Shown here: piece after piece, positions 42,716 to 52,102 of the stretch | Layout: each line of letters opens with the position of its first letter | Numbering within the stretch: position 1 is the stretch's first letter | DNA from: Candidatus Mediterraneibacter faecavium | GTDB taxonomy: Bacteria; Bacillota; Clostridia; Lachnospirales; Lachnospiraceae | Assembly (NCBI GenBank): GCA_019119995.1 | Contig: DWVY01000062.1 | Coordinates: forward strand, 1-54,522 | Length of the DNA stretch: 54,522 nucleotides | Direction: 5' to 3' | The notes under the pieces: model-generated | Told to the model about the DNA's origin: nothing | Databases searched by the model: none | The model's input: the letters and a program-made list of their open reading frames with translations, nothing else | Program-made: the position numbers and the translations under genes

Positions 42716-44002
42716 ATGAAAAGAAGTGAACTCAGAACGCCCTGCTATGTGGTGCAGGAGCGGAAATTAAGAGAAAATCTGGAAATATTAAGAGAGATCC
42801 GCGAGGAGACGGGATGCCATATCCTGCTGGCGCAGAAAGCATTTTCCATGTACCGGGTATACCCCCTGATCGGGCAGTATCTGGACGGGACTACGGCCAG
42901 CGGCCTTCATGAGGCGAGACTGGGATACGAGGAGATGGGGAAGGAAAACCACATCTTCTCACCTGCCTATAAAGAGGAAGAAATGCCGGAGATCCTGAGG
43001 ATGTGCGACCATATTGTGTTCAACTCTCCGGCCCAGTTCCAGAAGTACAAAGATCAGGTCAGGGCATATGGATGCGGGAATAACGGTCAGATCATTTCTG
43101 CGGATGCAGGGAGTACATGCGGAGAGCGCATCGGCAGGAGAAGCATGGGGCTTCGGATCAATCCGGAGTGTTCCACACAGGAGGGGCACGCGATCTACGA
43201 TCCATGCGCCCCGTTTTCAAGACTGGGAACGACTCTGGAGCGGATGCAGACGGAACTGACAGAAGAGGAAATCAGTGAATTGGACGGACTGCATTTCCAT
43301 ACATTATGCGAGCAGAACTCGGATGATCTGGCGACAACGTTGAGAGTGGTCGAGGAGAAATTCGGGAAATATCTCTACCAGATGAAATGGGTGAACTTCG
43401 GGGGAGGGCACCATATCACGAGGAAAGATTATGACTGTGAGCTGCTGAAGAGATGCATCCGCCATGTGAAAGAGACTTATGATGTGGAAGTCTATCTGGA
43501 ACCGGGGGAGGCTGTGGCGCTCAATGCCGGAGAACTGATCACGGAAGTGCTCGAGATCGTGGACAACGGCATGAAGATCGCGATACTGGATGCATCCGCG
43601 GCGTGCCACATGCCGGATGTGCTGGAGATGCCTTATCGGCCGCCGCTCAAAGGCGCGGTGAGCATGGAGGATGCGGGAGCGGAGAGCAACGCGCTGTGCC
43701 GGGATGAACGTGAGACTGCCAAAGACGGAAGCGCGCGCGGCGATTATGGGGCAAGACGACAGTATGTTTACCGGCTCGCCGGGCCGACCTGCCTTGCCGG
43801 AGATGTGATCGGGGATTATGTGTTCGATCATCCGCTGCAGTGCGGCGAGAAGCTGGTATTTCAGGATATGGCGATCTATACGATGGTGAAGACAAATACA
43901 TTTAACGGAATGAACCTGCCGGATATCGTGCTGGAGAGGGAAGACGGAGAGTGCGAGACCGTGAGGACATTCGGATATGAGGATTTTAAGTCGAGACTGT
44001 GA
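42716..44002 (+). CDS. nspC: Carboxynorspermidine/carboxyspermidine decarboxylase
   Basis: A 428-residue fold-type III PLP enzyme that removes CO2 from carboxyspermidine to give spermidine. The PLP lysine lies in ILLAQKAFSMY; FNSPAQF, GLRINPECS, GLHFHTLCEQ, VNFGGGHHIT, LEPGEAV and GPTCLAGDVIGDY are family motifs. It is longer than the usual 370-390 residues: about 20 extra residues before MGLRINP (GNNGQIISADAGSTCGERIG region) and about 30 before YVYRLAGP (MEDAGAESNALCRDERE region). Both lie between conserved blocks, so function is probably kept. The ATG at 42716 follows GGGGCAGGA; the open frame extends to 42635 inside the previous gene. Last gene of the operon. Confidence 0.92.
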   Translation: MKRSELRTPCYVVQERKLRENLEILREIREETGCHILLAQKAFSMYRVYPLIGQYLDGTTASGLHEARLGYEEMGKENHIFSPAYKEEEMPEILRMCDHIVFNSPAQFQKYKDQVRAYGCGNNGQIISADAGSTCGERIGRRSMGLRINPECSTQEGHAIYDPCAPFSRLGTTLERMQTELTEEEISELDGLHFHTLCEQNSDDLATTLRVVEEKFGKYLYQMKWVNFGGGHHITRKDYDCELLKRCIRHVKETYDVEVYLEPGEAVALNAGELITEVLEIVDNGMKIAILDASAACHMPDVLEMPYRPPLKGAVSMEDAGAESNALCRDERETAKDGSARGDYGARRQYVYRLAGPTCLAGDVIGDYVFDHPLQCGEKLVFQDMAIYTMVKTNTFNGMNLPDIVLEREDGECETVRTFGYEDFKSRL

Positions 44003-44032
44003 GAAGTCCCGGCTTTTTTTATTTAAAACCCC

Positions 44033-44056
44033 ATATGGTCGCGCGACCATATTTTT
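44033..44056. terminator. Perfect 20-bp palindrome plus T-run: terminator and possible LacI operator
   Basis: ATATGGTC, GCGC, GACCATAT followed by TTTTT fits an intrinsic terminator for the polyamine operon. The same perfect palindrome has the central CG typical of LacI-family operators and lies just before the -35 of the LacI gene, so it may also be an operator. Confidence 0.65.
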
Positions 44057-44061
44057 CCGTA

Positions 44062-44090
44062 TTGTATATTATTATTTACTGCCGTAAACT
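44062..44090 (+). promoter_or_regulatory. Promoter of the LacI regulator gene
   Basis: TTGTAT (44062-44067), 17-base spacer, TAAACT (44085-44090). Confidence 0.55.
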
Positions 44091-44162
44091 GAGAATAAAT
44101 TAAAACAGACAAAAATAAAGATCTGGATCCAAGTGATATATAACAGTGCGGGGCTTTACAGA

Positions 44163-45230
44163 ATGAGAAATATTACAAGAAAAGATATTGCGGAAAAACT
44201 GGGCGTATCGGTATCAGTTGTGTCAAGAGTGATCAATAACAGCGGATATGTGAGCAAAGAAAAGCGGGAACGTGTACTAAAGGCGGCAAAAGAGATGGGG
44301 TATGTACAGAATCCCATTGCGATGGCGCTCCAGCAAAACAGGACCAGGCAGCTGCTTTTCTTCTGTGAAGATCTCACAGCTACATACTACAATCAGATGT
44401 ATCACGGCATGGTCAGAGCCGCCAGGGAAAAGGGATATCATGTATTGACCGTAATGAATGAAAATAATTTTGAAATAGTAAAAGAAATGATGACGGATGG
44501 TATATTGTTCCCGAATGAAATGGTGGCGGAAGCTTATGCCGCTTCAGTAGGAAAAAATTATAATCTGCCGGCTGTGACTGCATGCTTCAATCCGGGGATT
44601 TCCTTCTCTAAAGCGATGCCGTCGGTGACTATAGATAATGAAGAAGTCATTAATAAGGCTATAGATTATCTGACCGGACTTGGACATAAAAAAATAGGGA
44701 TGACCCTGCCTTTCAGTTACGGATATGTAGATTTGCGGTTCAGATATTGGGAGGAGCGGATGAAGCAGGAAATAGGAGAGGAATATAAGAAATATATCCT
44801 GGATGTCCGTGACAGAGTGAAAAGAAGAAGCGATAAGAGAGGAGTAAAAATCCCATGCCCGCAGGTATCGGGGGATTTTCTCTATTATGACTGGTTTTAT
44901 ATCGGAAAGGAAGTGGCAGAATTTTACGCTGCGATGAGATATAAACCTACAGCAATCCTGTGCTTCAACGATGACATTGCATTTGGGACTATAGAGCATT
45001 TGAAGAAACTCGGGATCCGGGTTCCGGAGGATGTATCTGTAATGGGGATAGACGGGCTGTTTACGAGGGATAAATATACCCCGAAACTTACTACGGTAAA
45101 TATGTATCCGGAGCGTCAGGGTGCTAAATGCGCGGAAATACTGATCGATATTTTAAACGGATCTAAATATAAGTACATATATAAGTTTAAAGTTTCTGTT
45201 TTGGAAGGCGAAAGTGTAAAAAAACTTTAA
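44163..45230 (+). CDS. LacI-family regulator of the xylan-oligosaccharide locus
   Basis: A 355-residue regulator. Residues 1-50 form the LacI HTH and hinge (ITRKDIAEKLGVSVSVVSRVINNSGYVSKEKRERVLKAAKEMGY), followed by a periplasmic-binding-protein-like sugar domain (LLFFCEDLTATYYNQMYHGMV, TAILCFNDDIAFGTIEHLKKLGIRVPEDVSVMGIDG). There is an insert of about 30 residues (RDRVKRRSDKRGVKIP region). I chose the ATG at 44163, which starts right before the HTH; an upstream start at 44133 adds 10 residues. It lies at the head of the GH43-ABC-GH3 cluster on the same strand and probably represses it until oligosaccharide binds. Confidence 0.92.
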   Translation: MRNITRKDIAEKLGVSVSVVSRVINNSGYVSKEKRERVLKAAKEMGYVQNPIAMALQQNRTRQLLFFCEDLTATYYNQMYHGMVRAAREKGYHVLTVMNENNFEIVKEMMTDGILFPNEMVAEAYAASVGKNYNLPAVTACFNPGISFSKAMPSVTIDNEEVINKAIDYLTGLGHKKIGMTLPFSYGYVDLRFRYWEERMKQEIGEEYKKYILDVRDRVKRRSDKRGVKIPCPQVSGDFLYYDWFYIGKEVAEFYAAMRYKPTAILCFNDDIAFGTIEHLKKLGIRVPEDVSVMGIDGLFTRDKYTPKLTTVNMYPERQGAKCAEILIDILNGSKYKYIYKFKVSVLEGESVKKL

Positions 45231-45252
45231 TTCAGGAAAGTGAGTCTGTGTG

Positions 45253-46818
45253 ATGGTGTATAAAAATGAGATGTACAGGAATCCGATATTGCCGGGATTT
45301 AATCCGGATCCGTCGATATGCAGAGTGGGAGAGGATTATTATATTGTGACGTCTTCTTTTGAGTTTTATCCGGGAGTACCGATCTATCATAGCAGAAATC
45401 TTGTCAACTGGGAATTGATAGGATACTGCCTTACAAGAAAATCCCAGCTGGATATAGAGAATACGCGCTCATCCGGAGGAATTTTTGCCCCGACGCTCTA
45501 TCATCACGATAACGTCTTTATCATGGCTACAACGGATATCAATAAAGGGAATTTTATCGTATACGCTGAAGATATATACGGCCCGTGGTCAGATCCTGTC
45601 TGGATCGATCAGAGGGGGATCGATCCGTCGCTTTTGTTCGACGAAGACGGCACAGTCTATTTTCTGACAGCTGATAATGACAGGGAGAAGTGCAGTATTT
45701 TAATGAGCACGATCAATGTGTTTACAGGTGAAAAATTAAGCGATACCTGTATTATCAATAATGGCTGCGGAGGACGTTATCCGGAGGGCCCGCATCTGTA
45801 TAAAATATTTGGGAAATACTACCTGATGCTTGCAGAAGGCGGGACGGAATACGGACATATGGAAACAATCCAGAGAGCCGATTCACCGTACGGACCATAT
45901 GAAAAATGTCCGTTTAATCCTGTCTTAACTCATAGAAATGACATGAGGGGCGAGATATGCGGCGTGGGACATGCTGATATAGTCGAAGACGGAAACGGAA
46001 ACTGGTGGGCGGTATGCCTTGGATTCAGACCAAGCTGTTTTAAGGATGAACATTTGATGCTTCATCATCTGGGAAGAGAAACTTATCTGTGCCCTATGAA
46101 ATGGGATGAACAACGCTGGCCCGTGATGGGAGAAGGCGGGAAATTATCGTTAAATATGGCCGGGGATCTGCCGGGGCTGCCGGAAAATGACGCAGCGGTA
46201 AACTATACTGACAATTTCAGGACAGAACAGCTTGACATACATTATAATTTCCTGCGTAATCCGATCATGGAAAATTATAAAGTTGACACTGCAGCAGGAA
46301 GATTAATCCTGCAGGGTACGGAAGTCACGATAAATGAGAGCAGAAATCCTACATGGATCGGAATACGCCAGCCGGGATTTAAGATCGATTTCGCAGTAAC
46401 AGTAGGAGCAGAGGAGTTAAAGAACGGCGGCAGAATAGGAATAACAGCCTTTTATAATGAGTCTTATCATTATGACATGTATCTGCAGAAAAAAGGAAAG
46501 AAATTGAACCTGTATCTGGAAAAGCATGTTCACGATATAGTTTCGGTTACACATACGGCAGAAGTCACAGGATATAAAGAGATAAGACTGATAATAGAGA
46601 GCGGCAGGAAGTGGTACAGATTCTTATATGCAGACAATAAGGGCAGACTTTGCGAACTGGGCACAGGAATGGCGGCAGGTCTGGCTACAGAAGGTACCAG
46701 AACAATGACGTTTACCGGAACTTATCTGGCAATGTTTGCAGAAAGAGGGCGGGGATATTTCAAAGAATTATATTTAAGAGTCAGAGATGCAGATGAGGAG
46801 GATGACAGATGCTATTAG
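45253..46818 (+). CDS. GH43 beta-xylosidase / alpha-L-arabinofuranosidase
   Basis: A 521-residue glycoside hydrolase. A five-blade propeller (about 5-320) carries the catalytic base Asp in NPDPSICR, the pKa-modulating Asp in GIDPSLLF and the acid Glu in YPEGPHLY. A C-terminal beta-sandwich (about 330-515) is like GH43_C2, typical of XynB-type beta-xylosidases. No signal peptide, so it acts inside the cell on imported oligosaccharides. An ATG at 45253 is preferred to the GTG at 45250. It overlaps the next gene by 10 bases. Confidence 0.92.
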   Translation: MVYKNEMYRNPILPGFNPDPSICRVGEDYYIVTSSFEFYPGVPIYHSRNLVNWELIGYCLTRKSQLDIENTRSSGGIFAPTLYHHDNVFIMATTDINKGNFIVYAEDIYGPWSDPVWIDQRGIDPSLLFDEDGTVYFLTADNDREKCSILMSTINVFTGEKLSDTCIINNGCGGRYPEGPHLYKIFGKYYLMLAEGGTEYGHMETIQRADSPYGPYEKCPFNPVLTHRNDMRGEICGVGHADIVEDGNGNWWAVCLGFRPSCFKDEHLMLHHLGRETYLCPMKWDEQRWPVMGEGGKLSLNMAGDLPGLPENDAAVNYTDNFRTEQLDIHYNFLRNPIMENYKVDTAAGRLILQGTEVTINESRNPTWIGIRQPGFKIDFAVTVGAEELKNGGRIGITAFYNESYHYDMYLQKKGKKLNLYLEKHVHDIVSVTHTAEVTGYKEIRLIIESGRKWYRFLYADNKGRLCELGTGMAAGLATEGTRTMTFTGTYLAMFAERGRGYFKELYLRVRDADEEDDRCY

Positions 46819-49010
46819 AGAACACATACAATCTGCTTCAATTTGATGAAAAAGGGAGCTTGCTATCCCTGATCAGTAAAAGCTCAGGCAGAAATTATAT
46901 CATAAAAAACGGCTGCAGTATGTTTCGACTGACTATGACAGAGGTAATATCCGGCCGTATTGTTCCCGGAACCTTGATGCTGACCAGTGAAATGGCGGAG
47001 AAAGCAGAGTTTACAGAGGCAGGCCAGGGGCTGGAGATCTGCTACAAAAATCTGGACGGCATGCCGATATCAGTAAGATGTACTGTCAAATTATTCTCAC
47101 GGGAGATGCGATGGAATATATCGATAGAAAATGGAACCCGGTTTGCCGTAAAAGAAATCGAATATCCGTTTCTTCTCTTTAAACCATATCTGGGATCAAA
47201 TGCACAAAGCGAGAGGATACTGGTTCCTAAAATGGACGGGATTTTGTTAGGAAACCCTGAAATGTATCCCTGGGCGGACGGTCAGGGGATGATCTCGGAG
47301 AGATACTGGTATCCGGGCGAGGGAAAGCAGAAGCCGAATAATCTGGCTGTACAGATGACAGCGTATTACGATGATCAGGAAGGGGTCATGATTTATGCGG
47401 CAGACACATGCGGATATCCGAAAAAAATGGGGCCTGTTTATTGTAAGCCGGAATTTATTGATCTGAGTCCTGTGCATCTTCGGCCGGAAACAGCCGGAAT
47501 GAATTTTGATTTGGAGTATATGGTAATTACAAGATTTTTTAACGGCGACTGGAAGAGCGCGGCAGAAATCTATAAAGAGTTTGCGCGGACTGCGCCATGG
47601 TGCGGCAAAACGATCCCGGAGCGGGAAGATATTCCCGACTGGATAAAAAAAGGCGCTTTCTTTTTAAGTTTTCGACTGAGATATCAGAAAAAAGGGGCCG
47701 GTTACCTGGAATATGTGCCTGAATATATAGAAAAATGGAAGAAGATATTAAATATTCCGATTGTAGCGATGATGTGCGGATGGGAGAAAATAGGAGAATG
47801 GGCAGGACCTGATTATTTTCCGCCTTTTGGCGGAGAAAAAAGATTTCAAAATATGTGTCAGAAGCTGAAAGCCGATGGCAATATCCCGTTTACATTCGGG
47901 CTGTCAGGCTTAAAGCTCCTGATCAGAAGACACAGGACAAAAACAAAAGATCAGCCTCAGCTGGCTCTGGATTACGACGGACGGGAATTATTTGAGCAGA
48001 AGTATCGTGAAGCATCGGCGCTGGATATTAATGGAGTTCCGATCGTGGATTCGAACATTGACGAGTGGGACGGAGTGCATGCATATGCCTGTCCTGCCAC
48101 AGAACAGGCAAAAGAACAGATTTGCGGAGCTTCAGTCCAGATGCTGAAAAAATACGGTGTTATTATGCAGCAGGCAGATCAGATCCTGGGGGGAGGAACT
48201 TCAGAATGTTACAATAGTGAGCACGGGCATTTACCGGGAAGAGGTATCTGGCAGGTTGAAAGCCTCAAAAGAATATATGATGAGACACGGCGAACCGCTA
48301 AAGAAATTTCCAAAGATTTTGCATTGTCGCAAGAGTGGATATCAGAGCCGTTTATCCAGCATTTGGACATTTATCATTGCCGGAATTATGACAAACCTCA
48401 GGGCGGACTGGAAAGCGTACCTCTGTTTTCCTACCTGTATCATGAATATATTCCGTGCTATGCCGGAGACTGGACTTCGCTGCTTCCCGATAATGACACC
48501 GGTGTGTATTTTCACGGCTGGAATTTCGTGTGCGGCAATCTTCCCGCAGGCTCTCCGCTTAATATGCTGGAGGAAATGGAGAATCATGAACCCGAAGAAG
48601 CCGATCCGGCAATTTTGGAGATGGCCTGCAATACCTGTGCAGCGCTGAAAAGTGCAGCGGACTATCTTATATACGGAGAGATGCTTCCTACAGATGAGCT
48701 GCCTGTGCCCAGGATGAATATATGGATCAGGGGACTTGATTTCGGCTTTGAGAGAAAAATCATATCTGTACCTTGTGTACTCTGTATGTTTTGGAAAAAT
48801 CCTGAAGGCAGAACAGCCTGCGCATTAGCAAATGTATCGGATGAAACGAAAACCGCAGAAATACCGGTGGGACAATATATCAGGCATGCGCGAAGAGTTT
48901 TCATCGAGACGAACGGATGCGGGAAAATACACCAGGCAGAGGTTGTCGAAGGAAAAACGGTATTGGAAATTCCGGCCAGATCGGCAGTAGTTGTCAGAGA
49001 GGAGAGATAA
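46809..49010 (+). CDS. DUF6259-like putative glycoside hydrolase
   Basis: A 733-residue cytosolic protein. An N-terminal beta-sandwich (about 1-270) precedes a barrel-like region (from WIKKGAFFLSFRLRYQ, about 275-600) with acidic residues such as VDSNIDEWDGVHAY, QEWISEPF and AGDWTSLLPDND, and a C-terminal beta domain. I recognise it as the DUF6259 type, a family found in carbohydrate loci and thought to be glycosidase-like; substrate and catalytic residues are not established. It sits between GH43 and the ABC importer and overlaps GH43, so it probably works on the same oligosaccharide, perhaps removing an uronic or acidic side group. That last point is a guess. Confidence 0.7.
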   Translation: MLLENTYNLLQFDEKGSLLSLISKSSGRNYIIKNGCSMFRLTMTEVISGRIVPGTLMLTSEMAEKAEFTEAGQGLEICYKNLDGMPISVRCTVKLFSREMRWNISIENGTRFAVKEIEYPFLLFKPYLGSNAQSERILVPKMDGILLGNPEMYPWADGQGMISERYWYPGEGKQKPNNLAVQMTAYYDDQEGVMIYAADTCGYPKKMGPVYCKPEFIDLSPVHLRPETAGMNFDLEYMVITRFFNGDWKSAAEIYKEFARTAPWCGKTIPEREDIPDWIKKGAFFLSFRLRYQKKGAGYLEYVPEYIEKWKKILNIPIVAMMCGWEKIGEWAGPDYFPPFGGEKRFQNMCQKLKADGNIPFTFGLSGLKLLIRRHRTKTKDQPQLALDYDGRELFEQKYREASALDINGVPIVDSNIDEWDGVHAYACPATEQAKEQICGASVQMLKKYGVIMQQADQILGGGTSECYNSEHGHLPGRGIWQVESLKRIYDETRRTAKEISKDFALSQEWISEPFIQHLDIYHCRNYDKPQGGLESVPLFSYLYHEYIPCYAGDWTSLLPDNDTGVYFHGWNFVCGNLPAGSPLNMLEEMENHEPEEADPAILEMACNTCAALKSAADYLIYGEMLPTDELPVPRMNIWIRGLDFGFERKIISVPCVLCMFWKNPEGRTACALANVSDETKTAEIPVGQYIRHARRVFIETNGCGKIHQAEVVEGKTVLEIPARSAVVVREER

Positions 49011-49013
49011 AGT

Positions 49014-49901
49014 ATGGACAAGATGCTGCACAATAGGAAAGCAATAGTATTTTTTGTAGCGCCTGCGTTTATTCTGTTTACGGTTGTTTTGCTTATCCCG
49101 ATCCTTCAAATGCTTTATTACTCCCTGTGTGATTATAATGCGTTGAAAGAACCTGTATTTATCGGACTGGATAACTTCAAGACTCTTCTTTTTGAAGACA
49201 AAACCATGCGGACGGCTTTAAAGAATTCCCTGTTTTTTATGATTTTTTCCGCGGCTACACAGCAGGTGATAGGAGTTCTCCTGGCCGTTATGCTGACAAA
49301 TATAAGGCGGGGAAGAAATTTCTTCAGAAATGTGATCTATCTTCCAACGGTTTTGTCTTCGGCGGCGCTGGGACTTCTGTGGGCATTTATTTTCAACCCG
49401 AAGTTCGGACTCAATTATCTGCTGGATAAAGTGGGAATCGAAGGACCGCTGTGGCTGATGGAATCAGACGGGTTCATTGTTCTTCCGATGATCGTAATCG
49501 CGTTTGTTGCGCTTTGGCAGTATGTCGGACAGAATATGATGTTATATATGGCGCAGATTATGGGAATCTCAAAGGATCTGTATGAAGCGGCGCGCATAGA
49601 CGGGGCGTCTTCATTAAAAACGTTCCGCTTTATTACATTGCCCCTGATAAAACCGATGTTTATAACATCATTATCATTAAATTGTATTGGCTCCCTTAAA
49701 TTTTTTGATCTGGTTTACAACATGACCCAGGGAGGCCCTAACAACAGGACGCAAGTCCTTGCAACCCATCTGTATGAGCAGGGATTCATTTACTTTAAAT
49801 ATGGCTATTCCAGTGCCATTGCCGTAGTGCTGCTTGTGCTTTGCTTAATTGTTTCGTTGATAATACGAAAGGGCATAAAGGTGGAAAATTATGAAATGTA
49901 A
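49014..49901 (+). CDS. ABC sugar importer permease, MalF/UgpA type
   Basis: A 295-residue inner-membrane protein with six helices. The EAA loop that contacts the ATPase is YEAARIDGASSLKTFRFITLPLIKP. It starts 3 bases after the DUF6259 stop and overlaps the second permease by 11 bases. It forms the pore of a CUT1-class oligosaccharide importer. No ATPase gene is in the cluster, so a shared MsmK/MsiK-type ATPase encoded elsewhere probably powers it, as is normal in Gram-positive oligosaccharide systems. Confidence 0.94.
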   Translation: MDKMLHNRKAIVFFVAPAFILFTVVLLIPILQMLYYSLCDYNALKEPVFIGLDNFKTLLFEDKTMRTALKNSLFFMIFSAATQQVIGVLLAVMLTNIRRGRNFFRNVIYLPTVLSSAALGLLWAFIFNPKFGLNYLLDKVGIEGPLWLMESDGFIVLPMIVIAFVALWQYVGQNMMLYMAQIMGISKDLYEAARIDGASSLKTFRFITLPLIKPMFITSLSLNCIGSLKFFDLVYNMTQGGPNNRTQVLATHLYEQGFIYFKYGYSSAIAVVLLVLCLIVSLIIRKGIKVENYEM

Positions 49902-50715
49902 GCTGAAAGAGATAATTATTTATACTGTTTTGATTGTTCTGACTTTAATATATATACTTCCGCTGCTCTGGATGATAAACGTATCTCTGAAAACAAATCA
50001 GGAATTAATGGTAAATCCGTTCAGCATACCGGAAGTCCTGCAGCTGGGCAATTATATTTATGCATGGGTAAAAGGAAATCTGGGCACAGCTATGCTTAAT
50101 TCATTTATAGTGTGCACAGTGTCGCTGATACTCAGCCTGACATTAGGCTCGATGGCAGCTTTCGCCATTGCAAGAATGAAATGGAGATTTTCGGAATGGG
50201 CTATGAGCTATTTTATGCTTGGGATGATGATACCGGTGCATTGCGTACTGATCCCTTTGTTTGTACAGTTCTCTAAAATAGGATTAACAGACTCGTTGAT
50301 CGGGCTGATCATTCCGTATACCGTGTTCGCGCTGCCGATGGTAATTTTCCTGATGACGGGGTTCTTCAGAAGTTTACAAAACGAGATCTTTGAAGCGGCA
50401 TGTATTGATGGATGCAGTATATATTCCTGCTTTTTTAAAATTGCCGCGCCTCTTGCAAAAACAGGATTTTCTGTGGCAGGTATGATGACTTTTGTTTCCA
50501 ATTGGAACGAGCTTTTAATGGCTCTTGTATTTATATCAGATGTCGACAAAAAGACTTTACCGGTGACCCTGACATACTTTGTAGGACCTTATGCTGTTAA
50601 TTATGTACAGATGTTTGCTGCGATTATTATTGCCCTGGCGCCGACAATAATAGTGTATCTTATTTTCAGCAATCAGATAGTAGAAGGTATGACTACGGGA
50701 GCCGTTAAAGGATAA
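49891..50715 (+). CDS. ABC sugar importer permease, MalG/UgpE type
   Basis: A 274-residue second permease with six helices. Its EAA loop is FEAACIDGCSIYSCFFKIAAPLAKT. It pairs with the preceding subunit to form the channel of the CUT1-type importer and is translationally coupled to it. The solute-binding protein gene follows after 25 bases. Confidence 0.94.
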   Translation: MKCKLKEIIIYTVLIVLTLIYILPLLWMINVSLKTNQELMVNPFSIPEVLQLGNYIYAWVKGNLGTAMLNSFIVCTVSLILSLTLGSMAAFAIARMKWRFSEWAMSYFMLGMMIPVHCVLIPLFVQFSKIGLTDSLIGLIIPYTVFALPMVIFLMTGFFRSLQNEIFEAACIDGCSIYSCFFKIAAPLAKTGFSVAGMMTFVSNWNELLMALVFISDVDKKTLPVTLTYFVGPYAVNYVQMFAAIIIALAPTIIVYLIFSNQIVEGMTTGAVKG

Positions 50716-50740
50716 AATTAATTTAAGAAGGGAGAAAACG

Positions 50741-52090
50741 ATGAGAAAAAAAATAATATCAGTGTTAGCGATCAGCGCAATGTGTGTATCTATGCTGTTG
50801 GGCTGCAGTGTTTCAACGGAGACAGGGGAAGACTCCCTCGATGAAGACAACGCGTCAGGACAGGAGAAAACAACGGAAAATGAGACGGAAATATCCTGGA
50901 TATTTTATGATGATCTGGACGTGTCGGAAGATCTTGTTACCAAAGGGTATAAAGAAGTTATTGAGCGGTTTAATGAAGATTACGCGGGTAAATATCATGT
51001 AAATGTTATAACTACACCGACAGAAGAGTATGATACAAAGCTTAATGCGCTGATCGCTTCCGGCGATATTCCCGAACTGTTTACCTGTCACCCGGGACCG
51101 CTTATGGAACAATATGTAGATGCGGGAGTAGCCGCTGATCTGACAAAGATACTTCAGAAAGACAACCCGGACTGGTATCAGTCGTTTAAAGACGGTATCT
51201 TTGATAAATTAACATATGATGGGAAAATTATGGCCATACCGACAAACTTTTCCGCGGCTCTTGTATTCTATAATACCCGGATCTTTGAAGAAGTTGGCGT
51301 GACGCCCCCGGAAACGTATGACGAGTGGCTCGAAGTCTGCGAAAAGATAAAGAATGCAGGCTATACGCCTATAGCGTGCTCGGCAAAAGATCCGTGGTGC
51401 ATCTCCCTGCTTGCAGGCTACCTGTGCGACAGGGAGGGCGGACCGGATAATCTGCAGGGAATCACAGAAGGAACGTTAGACTGGACAAGCGAATCGTATA
51501 TTAATGCGGGCAATAAACTTATTGAACTTTCCCAATATTTTCAGCCTACCGCCGCCGGAGACTCAAATGACCAGGCAAATGCAGAATTTACATCTGGCGA
51601 GGCAGCTATGCTGGTGCAGGGATCCTGGGTCATAGGGGAAATTAACGGACGTGTACCCGAGATAGAAGAAATATGCGGCGCTTTCCGGTTCCCTGCTGTT
51701 GAAGGAGGCGCAGATCCTGACAGAATGATGGTAAAAACAGATAATATCATGCTTAGCTCTAAGGCGGAAGGCGATAAGAAAGAGGCGGCGATCGAGCTGC
51801 TGAAATATTTTACAGATGATACGGCCCAGAAATATGTTGCAGAAAAGGCGGGGAAAATCCCGACAACTAATGTAGAAGTAGACACTGCTGCTGCGCCGAA
51901 GCAGTATATGTATGTAGAAGAAGTCCTGAACAATACAACAGCGACGTTTGGATTTTATAACGAATCACTGGCTACTGCGGAAGCAGGGGATATATTCGAT
52001 GATGCAATTGTAGAAATTTATTTGAAAAATGCGACTCCCCAGGAAGCTTTTCAGGAACTTCAGGATTACTACGAGAAGAACGTCTGGTAA
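50741..52090 (+). CDS. Oligosaccharide-binding lipoprotein of the ABC importer
   Basis: A 449-residue extracellular solute-binding protein (family 1). The lipobox MLLGCS places the lipidated Cys at residue 22, followed by an acidic flexible linker (23-50) and a two-lobe binding domain (NVITTPTEEYDTKLNALIASGDIPELF, AIPTNFSAALVFYNTRIFEEVGVTPPETYDEW, GEAAMLVQGSW). It would capture xylo- or arabinoxylo-oligosaccharides outside the cell for the two permeases. The ligand is inferred from the adjacent hydrolases. RBS GAAGGGAG. Confidence 0.93.
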   Translation: MRKKIISVLAISAMCVSMLLGCSVSTETGEDSLDEDNASGQEKTTENETEISWIFYDDLDVSEDLVTKGYKEVIERFNEDYAGKYHVNVITTPTEEYDTKLNALIASGDIPELFTCHPGPLMEQYVDAGVAADLTKILQKDNPDWYQSFKDGIFDKLTYDGKIMAIPTNFSAALVFYNTRIFEEVGVTPPETYDEWLEVCEKIKNAGYTPIACSAKDPWCISLLAGYLCDREGGPDNLQGITEGTLDWTSESYINAGNKLIELSQYFQPTAAGDSNDQANAEFTSGEAAMLVQGSWVIGEINGRVPEIEEICGAFRFPAVEGGADPDRMMVKTDNIMLSSKAEGDKKEAAIELLKYFTDDTAQKYVAEKAGKIPTTNVEVDTAAAPKQYMYVEEVLNNTTATFGFYNESLATAEAGDIFDDAIVEIYLKNATPQEAFQELQDYYEKNVW

Positions 52091-52102
52091 TGGGAATATA
52101 TA

